NCBI GenBank assembly: GCA_019459485.1
Contig: JAIBEZ010000099.1
Location: 1 to 64,000, forward strand
Direction of reading: 5' to 3'
DNA from: Prolixibacteraceae bacterium
GTDB taxonomy: Bacteria; Bacteroidota; Bacteroidia; Bacteroidales; Prolixibacteraceae
Length of the DNA stretch: 64,000 nucleotides
Below are positions 17,018-27,100 of this stretch, piece by piece. The notes under the pieces are model-generated. The model saw only the letters and a list, made by a program, of their open reading frames with translations. It was not told the DNA's origin and ran no database searches. Within the stretch, counting starts at the first letter, position 1, and each line of letters begins with the position of its first letter. Position numbers and translations under genes: made by a program.

Positions 17018-18772
17018 CTACTCTACAACAGGACGAACAGTCCATTTCGCTGTGAAAGCAGGTCCGTTATCTTCATTCTTATTTGCCGAGTTACCTACAA
17101 GGTTAGGGTTGGCATTGAGAGTAGATTGATATATTGGGAAATATTCATGTCCCTTATAGTAGTATTGGAACGATGAAGCGCTGGCGGTTTCGGCGGTAAG
17201 CTCATCTGTTGAGGCTTTGCCATCGAGTTTATAATAACCATGTTTAACCAACTGATTCAGACGACCTGCATCATAGAAGAATCCCCAGCGTAGTAAGTCG
17301 ATACCACGTCCGTTTTCGCAACCAAACTCTTTAGGACGTTCAACGTTTGCTATTTGTTCGAAAAGAGCATCTGCAGACGGGAAGTCGGAAACTTTAAGAT
17401 CTTTAAGCGCAACGCGTCGACGTACGATGTTAATGTAATCGATAGCAGTTTGGGTTGGGCCATTGATTTCATTTTCGCATTCGGCTGCACGTAGTAAAAC
17501 ATCGCTATAACGCATGAGGCGTAGGTTGACTCCACAATGCAATCCGTTGGTAATAGAACTGTAGATGTTGTTTCTTGCATTGGTAAACTTAGCTATTGAT
17601 ATTCCACCCTGGGCATTGTTCGATAGAGGAGTTGTGGTTCTTTCTTTTTGATAAACAGTGTTGCTGCGAGGATCTCCATTGGGATATGCCGCAGTTTTCA
17701 AGTTGGTATAACTGCTATATTCATTTTCGAATGTAACCAGTGTCCAGTACAAACGAGGATCGAGACGACTATCTGTACAGTTCTCTTTTTTGAATAGGTT
17801 ATACAACCATGGTGAGCCGGCCAGGTCGCCCCAGCTACCCAATTCCTGAGAAGCGTAGTTGCTTTCTACAGCTTGACCCTGAGTTGCTTCCGAGCTTATA
17901 TTTACCGGAGTCCACTCTTCGTCGGTGCCACCTGTGCCATAGTCCAAAAATTGAACTTCGAAGAGGCTCTCTTTGTTATTTTCGTACATCGAACCTTCTC
18001 TGAAGTTGTCACCATAGTCGGCTGTCAATTCATAATGTCCGTACTTGCCGGCGATGATGTCTTTCAAGACTGTATAAGCTTCAGGAAATTTATGACGGAA
18101 CATCAATGCACGGGACAAATATCCGGCAGCAGCGCCGCTTGTCGCACGACCTTTGGCCCATTCGCCACCTTCATCGCGCGATGGCAACATTTGCATCGCT
18201 TTTGTGAGGTCAGCCTCTATTTGGTCAAACACCTCGTCTTGAGTATTGTTGGATGCATACATGGTGTTGATGTCTGAATAAGATGCATAGTCTGTAATCA
18301 ATGGAACAGTCTGGTAGTAGGTAGCCAATTGATAGTATGCCAAAGATCTGAGGAAGAGGGCCTGTCCGGCTATTTGATTGTAAGAAGCTTCAGGCATTTT
18401 AACACCATCGACTTTCGACAATACAAAGTTTGTGCGGTTTACTACATGGTAGCAGTCGCGCCATATCCATTGATCACCGATTTCAATTGTACCCGGAGAA
18501 TTGAGGTTGTCGTACTCCAAATACCACTGTTGAGATGAGTTCCAAACTTCGTCGCCACGCACGGCATCCAAAGTGTAGCCAACGCGGGCAAATGTACCTT
18601 CGAGGCGTATACGGTTGTAGCACGCGATGACAGCCTCTTTAAGTTCTGACTCTGAATCACCAAAATCGTAGGTGGTCTGGTTGTTCGGGTTCGTAACATC
18701 GAGTTCGTCATTGCAGGCTGTCATACCTCCAATAAGCGCCAACATTGTTAGAATTATAGTTAAACTTTTCAT
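17018..18772 (-). CDS. susD: SusD/RagB family glycan-binding lipoprotein
   Basis: This 584-residue outer-membrane lipoprotein has a lipobox at GGMTAC (Cys20) followed by acidic residues (NDELDV), the usual surface-export signal. The TPR-rich SusD fold is seen: RDCYHVVNRTNFVLSKVDG, YNQIAGQALFLRSLAYYQLATYY, ARALMFRHKF-like repeats, the C-terminal LRLMRYSDVLLRAAECENE and the REFG-type block ERPKEFGCENGRGIDLLRWG. SusD forms a lid on SusC and captures the glycan. It follows susC after 28 bases, so the two form a standard pair; the substrate from the neighbours is arabinan. Confidence 0.96.
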   Translation of the reverse strand: MKSLTIILTMLALIGGMTACNDELDVTNPNNQTTYDFGDSESELKEAVIACYNRIRLEGTFARVGYTLDAVRGDEVWNSSQQWYLEYDNLNSPGTIEIGDQWIWRDCYHVVNRTNFVLSKVDGVKMPEASYNQIAGQALFLRSLAYYQLATYYQTVPLITDYASYSDINTMYASNNTQDEVFDQIEADLTKAMQMLPSRDEGGEWAKGRATSGAAAGYLSRALMFRHKFPEAYTVLKDIIAGKYGHYELTADYGDNFREGSMYENNKESLFEVQFLDYGTGGTDEEWTPVNISSEATQGQAVESNYASQELGSWGDLAGSPWLYNLFKKENCTDSRLDPRLYWTLVTFENEYSSYTNLKTAAYPNGDPRSNTVYQKERTTTPLSNNAQGGISIAKFTNARNNIYSSITNGLHCGVNLRLMRYSDVLLRAAECENEINGPTQTAIDYINIVRRRVALKDLKVSDFPSADALFEQIANVERPKEFGCENGRGIDLLRWGFFYDAGRLNQLVKHGYYKLDGKASTDELTAETASASSFQYYYKGHEYFPIYQSTLNANPNLVGNSANKNEDNGPAFTAKWTVRPVVE

Positions 18773-18800
18773 ATTGATATCCTATTTTTAGATTATATTT

Positions 18801-21800
18801 TTAGAATGATAAGTGTACTCCGAACATGATGGTTCGTGGTGTTGGATACGAAGCATAGTTGTACCCGGGAGTAAATGTACCTCCGGCGAAGTCAACGTTG
18901 TAACCTTTGTATTTAGACAATGTGGCCAAATTTTGACCTGATGCGTATAGACGAACACCGTTAACATACCCACCAAACAATCTGTCGGGGATGTTATAGC
19001 CCAATTCGATGTTGGCAATTTTCAGATAGGATGCATCTTGAATGAAACGCTGGCTGAACATATCGTTGGTGATTGAACCCGTTGATTTGTATGCTACGCG
19101 AGGCACATTGGTGTTTGTGTTGTCCGGTGTCCAGGCATTCAATTGATCAACGCTTTTGTTGAGTGCACCGTATGAGCTGTGCAATGTGACATCCACAAAA
19201 TCTACAGCTTTGAAACCTGCAGCTCCATGTGTCGATATGCTCAGGTCAAAACCTTTCCATTCAGCACGTACATTCAAGCCGTAATTAATCTTTGGCATAC
19301 CGCTACCCAGGAAAGTTTGGTCTTCGTTGGTAATTTCGCCATCGTTGTTGAGGTCGGCGTATATAATGTCACCCGGTTGTGCTCCGTTCTGATTGATGTG
19401 TTCGCCTTCTGAATTGACACGGTTAGTTATCTCTTCTGGCGACTGGAAAATACCTTCAGAAACGTAACCATAGAATTCACCAACTTCACGACCTACCTCT
19501 GTGCGGCTGTTGCCATCGGTACGAGGTTCGCCTGAAACGCCCAACTTTGTTACCTTGTTGTTGAGGGTAGATAAGTTTGTAGATATGTCAAACTTAACAG
19601 CGTGTTGACGATTGTGATAGGCAAGCAAGAACTCAAAACCCGAGTTTTCCATTGTTGCTGCGTTCATCGTTACTGTTGCGTTGGTAGCACCTGCATTGGC
19701 TGGTACTGCTACACTATAAAGCAGGTCTTCTGATGTTGACTTATACCAGTCGAAAGTAAATTCCAACTGGTTGTTGAACATACCGAGGTCGAGACCAAAG
19801 TCAATAGTTTTCTTCTTTTCCCACATGATGGCTGTGTTTACATAGTTTGATATGGCCGAGCCAGTAACCTTTTCGTTGTCAAAGCTATAGGTGTAGTTGC
19901 CTCTTGCCATAACATCCATGTATTGGTATTCGCCTATGTTCTCATTCCCAAGTTCACCATAGCTACCGCGAATCTTGAGTAGGTTGACAGTCGATTTGGC
20001 TACAGGAAAGAAATTTTCACGTTCGATACGCCAACCTGCAGATACAGATGGGAACCAGTCAACATTGTTATCCGGATTAAGGCGGCTTGAACCATCGTGA
20101 CGAACAGTTGCCGAAAGAAGGTATTTCTCATCGAAATTGTAGTTGACACGACCGATATACGATGCCAATACGTGTTCGTTTTCATTGGTTGCTGATGATG
20201 TCTCCTCTGCGTTACCTACTTGCAGATAGTATGGCTCAGGCATGTTAACGCCTTTGCCGGTGAGTGTGTGAAAGAGTTCGCGCTCGAATGTTTGACCAAC
20301 AACCATATTGATGTGACTGCGTCCAAAATTACCATCGTAGTTTATAATGTTTTCTATAAGTGCACCACTAAATCTACGATAGCCCTCTGACAGGGTCTCA
20401 TTGCTCTTTGACAAGTAGTTTGTTGTACTCTGTATAAATGCAGGTACGAATGTAAAGTCCTTTGCAAGGGTCTTGCTGTACGACAAGTTAAGATTGTAAT
20501 CAAACTTGTGATTGCTGCTCTTGCGGCCAAACATGCCAATGAGGTCAACAGTTGCAGAACCGGAAGCAACAATGCGGTCAACAACTGAGTTCCTCTTTAG
20601 CAGACTATTGGTGAGCAGAAGGTTCGTTACACGCAAGTCTCCATGAACATCGTCATAGTAAGTGCCATAACCGTATGAGTCGTAGTTATATTCTGAAGCA
20701 GACGAAATTTTGTCGTCGAGAACCCAGGTCGATTCATCGTAAGCCTTGATGGTTGGAGGTAAAAGAAGAGCCGAAGCCATTACAGGATATTGTGCTCCAT
20801 ATAGACCCTGCACGTACTCGTTGGCGTTACTGAGAGCCATATTGTCCTGATCGCTGTGGCTATATACGATGTTGGTTTTGATTTTGATAAACTTAACATC
20901 CATACTATTGTTGAAACGGGCAGTGTAACGGTCGAAGTTAGGACCGGCACCTACCATTGTCCCATTCTGGCTATAGTAGTCGAGAGCGATGTTGTAAGTA
21001 TTGTTAGCTCCACCTCCCGACATGTTGATGTTGTGATTCTGACGAACACCTGTTTTGAACGCCTCATCGAACCAATTTGTGTTCACTTTGCCCGGATCGA
21101 TATATTTCGCGTTTGTTGGATTGTATCCGGCAGGAACATCCATGCCACTGTTATTGTATGCCATGGTGACGTATTTACCATATTGGTTGGAATCCATCAC
21201 GTCGTACACTCCATCCTGCACCTGGTCGACACCATAGTAGCCTCTGTAGTCAATTTTCATGGCCTGGTTCTTCTTACCTTGCTTTGTGGTGATAATAACC
21301 ACGCCGTTGGCAGCACGCGAACCGTAGATTGCGGCAGCCGAAGCATCCTTAAGTACCTGAAGGGTTTCGATATCGTTTGGCGAGAAGTCGCGTATGGTTG
21401 TTCCCATTGGTACTCCATCGATAACGTAGAGAGGCGCGGTGCTACCGAACGAACCGATACCACGGATACGCACCATCGGGTCGGCTCCCGGTTGTCCGTC
21501 GGATGTAATTTGAACACCGGATACTTTTCCCTGGAGCATTGTTGAGATGTTTGAGTTTGATACTTTCTTCATCTCTTCAGTGTCAACAATGGCAACTGAA
21601 CCTGTGAGGTCAACCTTGCGTTGTGTACCGTAACCTATTACTACCACCTGGTCGAGTTCTGTTAAATCCGAAACCAATGTGATATTGCCGAGTTCAGTTT
21701 TTCCTCCAACGGTTAGTTCAACACTTTTTAATCCTATAAAAGATACTATCAGCGTAGCATCCGAAGGAACAGAAAGAGAGAAGCTACCATCACCAGCGGT

Positions 21801-21998
21801 AATAACACCAATGGAAGTACCTTTTTGTTGTACGGTTGCGCCTGGAAGCGGGTCTCCGTTTTCGTCAATAATTTTACCTTTTACGGTTATGTTGCCTGTT
21901 TGAGTCGTTGACATTTGGTTGCCATTGCCGTTGCCTTCTGCGTATGTTGCCGTTGCAAGCGCCAGCAATCCCAACAGGATTAAAAATGAATATTTCAT
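18801..21998 (-). CDS. susC: SusC/RagA family TonB-linked outer-membrane transporter
   Basis: This 1065-residue protein has a signal peptide (residues 1-20). An N-terminal carboxypeptidase-regulatory-like domain follows (~36-115: GKIIDENGDPLPGATVQQKGTS). The TonB box region is near LDQVVVIGYGTQRKVDLTGSV and the plug domain has VRIRGIGSFGSTAPLYVIDGVPMG. The 22-strand barrel ends in LSF. It should import arabino-oligosaccharides using energy from TonB-ExbBD. It lies between a surface lipoprotein gene (23 bases upstream) and susD. The start MKYSFLIL is preferred because the signal peptide begins there. Confidence 0.97.
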   Translation of the reverse strand: MKYSFLILLGLLALATATYAEGNGNGNQMSTTQTGNITVKGKIIDENGDPLPGATVQQKGTSIGVITAGDGSFSLSVPSDATLIVSFIGLKSVELTVGGKTELGNITLVSDLTELDQVVVIGYGTQRKVDLTGSVAIVDTEEMKKVSNSNISTMLQGKVSGVQITSDGQPGADPMVRIRGIGSFGSTAPLYVIDGVPMGTTIRDFSPNDIETLQVLKDASAAAIYGSRAANGVVIITTKQGKKNQAMKIDYRGYYGVDQVQDGVYDVMDSNQYGKYVTMAYNNSGMDVPAGYNPTNAKYIDPGKVNTNWFDEAFKTGVRQNHNINMSGGGANNTYNIALDYYSQNGTMVGAGPNFDRYTARFNNSMDVKFIKIKTNIVYSHSDQDNMALSNANEYVQGLYGAQYPVMASALLLPPTIKAYDESTWVLDDKISSASEYNYDSYGYGTYYDDVHGDLRVTNLLLTNSLLKRNSVVDRIVASGSATVDLIGMFGRKSSNHKFDYNLNLSYSKTLAKDFTFVPAFIQSTTNYLSKSNETLSEGYRRFSGALIENIINYDGNFGRSHINMVVGQTFERELFHTLTGKGVNMPEPYYLQVGNAEETSSATNENEHVLASYIGRVNYNFDEKYLLSATVRHDGSSRLNPDNNVDWFPSVSAGWRIERENFFPVAKSTVNLLKIRGSYGELGNENIGEYQYMDVMARGNYTYSFDNEKVTGSAISNYVNTAIMWEKKKTIDFGLDLGMFNNQLEFTFDWYKSTSEDLLYSVAVPANAGATNATVTMNAATMENSGFEFLLAYHNRQHAVKFDISTNLSTLNNKVTKLGVSGEPRTDGNSRTEVGREVGEFYGYVSEGIFQSPEEITNRVNSEGEHINQNGAQPGDIIYADLNNDGEITNEDQTFLGSGMPKINYGLNVRAEWKGFDLSISTHGAAGFKAVDFVDVTLHSSYGALNKSVDQLNAWTPDNTNTNVPRVAYKSTGSITNDMFSQRFIQDASYLKIANIELGYNIPDRLFGGYVNGVRLYASGQNLATLSKYKGYNVDFAGGTFTPGYNYASYPTPRTIMFGVHLSF

Positions 21999-22021
21999 AG
22001 TTTAATTTTTTTTCGTGGTGA

Positions 22022-23737
22022 TTATTCAACAATTACGAGATAAGATTTCTCTGTTACGAGCGCGCAATTCAAATCAGAACTGTCTACCGTTAAACCCGCA
22101 TACTTTTGGAAATGCGTTTCGCCGTTGGCGTAAGTCACATTGTAAAGTATATCAGCAGTATTGTCACCATTGTTTTTAACTGTGATAACTACTTTGGAGC
22201 CACTTATGCTTGATTGGAATATATCCCAATTCCAGTCAAACGTGAGGGTGGGTGCGACATAGCCGGTACCCCATCCGTAGTTATCCATGCGAACGACAGC
22301 ATATTCAGTCTTGTCAGCTTTGCGCAGAATTGTACAAGGGCTGTGATAGTTTGCAAGATTGTCGGAGTAGCAGTACATTGTAATTGTCTTACTCGAACCT
22401 GATGCAACTTTATAGTCATCAGAGAATGCCGTCCACCATGCGGTTGAAAAATCATTAGCACCTACTTGACTTGCACCCTTTACAAGAGTTAGCGGGCAAG
22501 TTGTAGTTACTGTTTTTGTTGCACCAACATAAGAAATGACAGCGGTCTGAGAACCTTCGGTAGCTGGAATCTTGCCAAACTGTAGCGTTTCGTTTGCTAA
22601 GATACCTTTTGTACCGTCGGAAAATGTAGCTGTTACGACAAGACCTGTAGTGTTGAATATGATAGGGTCGCTACTGTAGAAATAATATTTGGTTAGGTTT
22701 GGCAAAGTAGTAACCTCCAGGCTCGAAACAGGGTTAGTTACTTCTAATGTGTAGTAGGTTGATATAGCTTTGCTGTATGCGCCTTGCTTAGTTTTGCTGT
22801 AAGCTACAATAACTATCTTTTCTCCGAGTGAAGTCATATCGGGAATAACGCTGAATGATATATCAGTAGAATCAACCTGTTCAGAAGATCCGTCAGAGTA
22901 TGTAACAGTAGCTGTTGCATTACCCCAGAAGTTTTCGTCGCCTATTTCAACAACAGCAGGAGCTCCTTCGATAGTGATTGAAACCGGATTAACATCATCT
23001 ACAACAGTGACTTTGGAAGGTATAAGATATGCTTTTTTCATCTCGAAATAGCTGCCATCGCAAATTAAGAAAGCCACGATATCAGCAGCGGCAGAAACCG
23101 GTTGTTGATAAGTTTCGACCAGCTCTACACCATTTGATCCAACGGAAGTGGCTGTTACATATACATTGCCGGTAGCAGAGTGGTCAACTTCGATGGTAAC
23201 ACGAGCACCTTGCATGGTGGTGCGGAAGTCGTTCCAAATATCGCCATCTCCGTCGGTGTCGGGATAGTTTTGGGTGATCATACTTCCGTCGTAAGCATAA
23301 CCCTCAGCTACCATTGTGCCACCCCAGCCGTATGCATCAGAACGGAGAACAAAGTATTCTTTATAGCCGGCGGCAGCACGATCAGCTATTTCATTGGTGA
23401 CGGCAAGATTCCAGTTGTTCCAGTTGTTAACGCCGGTACCGTGGTTAATAAACTCCAAATGCAATAGCTTGTTTGTAGGAATGGCGAAGTAATCAGAGAA
23501 TGCAGTATTCCAGGCGGCACTGTTATCTTCAGCTCCCACTATCGCTGTAGCGATGGTGATGTAAGTAGTGTCACCTGTATCCATACTTGCTTTTACAGCT
23601 GCAATTGAGTCGATCTTACTCTGCAGGTTAGAGGGCGCATCAATTGAATAAAGATCCAACTTCTCGCACCCAACTAAGCCAAATGCTGCCAAAATTGCTC
23701 CGAAAAAAGCGAACTTCATCAGTTTAGTTGTTTTCAT
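22022..23737 (-). CDS. Surface glycan-binding-type lipoprotein with duplicated lectin-like domain
   Basis: This 571-residue lipoprotein has its lipobox at GLVGC (Cys24, then EKLDL). Two similar domains flank two Ig-like domains. Copy 1 is at about residues 60-245, with VGAEDNSAAWNTAFSDYF, YFVLRSDAYGWGG, DIWNDF and QGARVTIEV. Copy 2 is at about 425-571, with VGANDFSTAWWTAFSDDY, YAVVRMDNYGWGTG, DIFQSSISGSKVVITV. The middle (~255-420) has bacterial Ig-like units (TATVTYSDGSSEQVD, VTATFSDGTKG). No catalytic motif is seen. By position it replaces SusE/F, and it should bind arabinan at the surface. It precedes susC, while such genes usually follow susD. An in-frame ATG at 23761 would overlap the upstream small gene; the 23737 start avoids this. 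Confidence 0.75.
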   Translation of the reverse strand: MKTTKLMKFAFFGAILAAFGLVGCEKLDLYSIDAPSNLQSKIDSIAAVKASMDTGDTTYITIATAIVGAEDNSAAWNTAFSDYFAIPTNKLLHLEFINHGTGVNNWNNWNLAVTNEIADRAAAGYKEYFVLRSDAYGWGGTMVAEGYAYDGSMITQNYPDTDGDGDIWNDFRTTMQGARVTIEVDHSATGNVYVTATSVGSNGVELVETYQQPVSAAADIVAFLICDGSYFEMKKAYLIPSKVTVVDDVNPVSITIEGAPAVVEIGDENFWGNATATVTYSDGSSEQVDSTDISFSVIPDMTSLGEKIVIVAYSKTKQGAYSKAISTYYTLEVTNPVSSLEVTTLPNLTKYYFYSSDPIIFNTTGLVVTATFSDGTKGILANETLQFGKIPATEGSQTAVISYVGATKTVTTTCPLTLVKGASQVGANDFSTAWWTAFSDDYKVASGSSKTITMYCYSDNLANYHSPCTILRKADKTEYAVVRMDNYGWGTGYVAPTLTFDWNWDIFQSSISGSKVVITVKNNGDNTADILYNVTYANGETHFQKYAGLTVDSSDLNCALVTEKSYLVIVE

Positions 23738-23741
23738 AAAT

Positions 23742-23975
23742 TTAAATTTGAGTGATTTCATTCTTTTTTTTAATTATATCTGGGTAGTTAGTATTGTTTA
23801 CCAAGTCAACAGTTTTTATTCCCGGCGGTCCCTTTTTGGAATCGACGCCGATCTGCGGATCAATGTCTGTTTTTATTGAGGATTTTTGCGCAACAAGCGG
23901 GTTTGCTTGTAACATAAACAATAGACCTGCGAAAATTAAAAGCAGGTTCGAAACAACGGCTTTTAGTTCCATCAT
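23742..23975 (-). CDS. Small secreted peptide at the head of the arabinan operon
   Basis: This 77-residue ORF has a good signal peptide (residues ~1-30: NLLLIFAGLLFMLQANPLVAQ). It is followed by a short polar tail with many Lys, Asp and Pro (TDIDPQIGVDSKKGPPGIK) and no Cys. It ends five bases before the lipoprotein start and has good ATG context, so it may be the true first gene of the operon. I know no family for it. It could instead be an untranslated leader that happens to be open. The hydrophobic leader with a clean signal-peptidase site (VAQ) argues for translation. Confidence 0.5.
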   Translation of the reverse strand: MMELKAVVSNLLLIFAGLLFMLQANPLVAQKSSIKTDIDPQIGVDSKKGPPGIKTVDLVNNTNYPDIIKKKNEITQI

Positions 23976-24126
23976 AAGTTTGGTTTGTGTCGTTTAATTA
24001 AGTGCCATAAAGATAAATTGGCATAATGAGTCACAGGAGGACTTAGGAATATTTGAAGTGGACAAAACAGGAATTTAATCATCCACTTCCCCAAAAAAAA
24101 CACCAACACAGCTATTTTTAAACGAG

Positions 24127-27100
24127 TTAACTCTTTAGCGAGAATTCAGTTGGAGTCATTCCGTGAAATTTTTTAAATATCCGGCTGAAGTATTTGGGAT
24201 CGTTAAAACCGACAGAAAATGCAATATCCGAAATGGGGCGGTCACTCATTTTTATCAAATCAATGGCTTTTTTCAATTTATAAGAATTTATAAAATCAGT
24301 AATATTTAAATCGGTAATTGCTTTTATCTTTTTATATAATAAACTTTGGCTGACAAACATTTCGGAAGCAAATTGACTGGCCGAAAATTCGGGTTCGACA
24401 TAGTTTTTTTCCAAAACCTCAAATGCCCTTGCAAGGAACTCTTCGTCAACTGCATTCGATGTCACCTCTGATGGAGAAAGCTGGTCGGGGTTACTAAACA
24501 TTCGCTTCAGTTTCCGGCGCGATTCAATCAGGTTGACAATTTTCAGGTGAAGAACCTTCAGGTTGAATGGCTTAGGAATGTAATCGTCAGCACCGGTTTC
24601 CAAACCTTCAATCCAATGATCGATCATTGCTCTGGCAGTCAGTAAAATAACCGGAATGTGGCTGGTATGAATTTCCTTTTTCAGACGGGTACACAATTCA
24701 AGGCCGTCCATTACAGGCATCATCACATCGCTGATAATCAGGTCGGGCGTATATTTTTTTGCCATCTCCAGTCCTTCTTTTCCATTTTCGGCGCCCAGCA
24801 AACGAAAATCGTTTTTCATCGATTGAATCATGAAGGTGCGCAGGTCGTAATTATCCTCAACGATCAGAATCAGCGGTTTCGATTTATCTGCTTTCTCTTC
24901 CGTTTCATCGGTTTCTTCCTCGTCCAGATGCAATTCCTGAGTAATCACATCCACTTTCGATTGCAGGTTTACCGGCTGGGCAATTCCCGAAAGGTCGAGC
25001 TCGCTTTCAGTGAAATTTTCGGCGCGGTAGGGCAGCAACACCTTAAAAGTACTGCCTTTGCCAGGTTTGCTTTCCACCGAAATTTCGCCGTGCAGCGCCT
25101 GAACCATTTCCTGTGTGAGCGCCAATCCAATGCCGGAGCCTTTTTGCCGGTTATCGGGAGTGCTGTCGGCCTGGTAAAAACGGTCGAAAACCAAGGGCAA
25201 ATGTTCCGCCGAAATTCCTTTTCCTGAATCGGTGACTTCGATCTTAATCAATGGAAATGGATGTCCGGCAGCGGTAATGTTTGATTCGCAAAACCCGATT
25301 TTCATCGAAATACTGCCATTTTCCGGCGTAAACTTAAAAGCGTTCGAAAGCAGGTTGTAAAAAATATTCTCAATCTTATCAGGATCAAACCATGTAGATT
25401 GGATGTTTTCAGGCGGCAAAAATGTGTACTTTATTTTGTTGTGTCCCGACAGATCCAGGAACGAATCGAACACATCTTTCAGGAAACCAACCAAATCGCC
25501 CTGAACGACCCGAAGCTCCATTTTTCCGGTTTCAATTTTCCTGAAATACATCAATTGATTGATCAGATGGAGCAAGCGTTGCGCGTTCCGGTCAATCAGT
25601 TTCAGGGTTTGGATGGTCTGTTTGTCGTTTTTCAGTTTGTTCATCAGCAACTCAAGCGGGTCGATGATCAAGGTGAGCGGCGTGCGGAATTCGTGCGAGA
25701 TATTGGTAAAAAAACGCAGTCGCAGCTGGTTTATCAGGCTTACCTTTTTGTTCAACTCAATCACTTCATCGCGCTGTTCAACGATTAACTGATTTTGATT
25801 TTCGAGTTCGATTTTTTGCCCTTCAATCAGTTTGCGTCGTTCGGCCAGAATACTGTTCGCCTCCAATAAAATCTCTGCTTGCTCCTGAAGTTTTTCTTTT
25901 TGCTCTTCAATTTGAACGGTTCGTTCGCGTACCTGAATTTCGAGTTTCCGCTTTTGCTCGTGCAAGTATCGTGTCCGGTAGCGGATGTAGCCCATCACCG
26001 AAAGCGCCAGCAACAGCAAGGCCAGGAAGCGAAACCAGTTTGTTTGCCAGAATGGTGGGTGGATGACAATGTTCAAAACCGTTGGTTCGGCTGACCACAA
26101 TCCATCGCTGTTAGCGGCTTTTACCAGAAAACGGTATTCGCCGCCCTGAAGGTTGGTGTAAGTTGCAAAACGGCGGGCGGAGGTAACCGTGACCCAATTC
26201 TGGTCAACACCTTCCATTTTGTAGGCGTAAATTACCTTGTCGGGCAAAAAATAATCGAGTGCCGAAAACTCAATCGAAAAGATGTTGTCTTTGTAGGAAA
26301 GCTCAATGTTTTGGGTTTCGGCCACCGACTTGTTCAGGACAATGTTCCCATGCAATTTTTCTCCGATTTTCACAGGCTGGTTGAAAACCTGAAAGTCGGT
26401 AAAAACCACTTTGGGCAACCGCGGGTAAAAATCAATTTTGTCCGGATTAAAATAATTCAGCCCGTTTACACCTCCGAAATACAGGTTTCCGCTGTTGTCC
26501 GAATCCGATGAAGTCCAGTAAAACTGGTCGTTTAGCAGTCCGTCTTTGGTGTAGAAATTCTGGAACGAGCCTGTTTCCGGGTTAAATTTCGACAAGCCAT
26601 TGTCGGTACTGATCCAGATATTTCCGCTGCGGTCTTCTTCCAACGCATAAACTACGTTGTTGCACAATCCATCGTTTTGCGAGTAGGTTACAAACGTAAT
26701 TTCCCCGCCGGGCGTATTTACCACTTTGCAAATTCCGTTTCCGTATGTGCCAACCCAAATGTTTCCGAGGTGGTCTTCGAGTAGCGAAACCACATAATTT
26801 CCTGAAAGTGACAGCGAATCGTCGGGCACGTTGGTGAAAAACCGGTAATCTTCGGAAGTAAGTTTCTCCGGAGTGGGTGCAACAATTTTTGCCGGAATTT
26901 GAAAAAGCCCGGTGCGCGTGCCAATCCAGTAGTAATTGTTTCGGTCTTTCAGGATGCAGCCAACAGCCGGAACTTCAACTTTGGCATCGAATTTCTCCTG
27001 AAAATGGAAAAATGTTTCGCTTTCAGGATCGAACAAATCAAGGCCCCCAGATGTGCCGACCACAAAAAAGCCACGCTCGTCGGGAACAATTCCGGAGACA

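Noticed and set aside
20856-21545. 229-residue plus-strand frame inside susC
   Set aside because: Antisense to a conserved transporter; contains many His and Val from reversed codons and no domain.
17018-23737. Possible recent horizontal transfer of the susC/susD/lipoprotein genes, suggested by a slightly different codon style
   Set aside because: The impression was not measured, and no mobile genes or attachment sites border the block. A codon-usage calculation would be needed, so no claim is made.
24658-25227. 189-residue plus-strand frame inside the HTCS gene
   Set aside because: Antisense to the receiver and kinase region; no promoter or domain.
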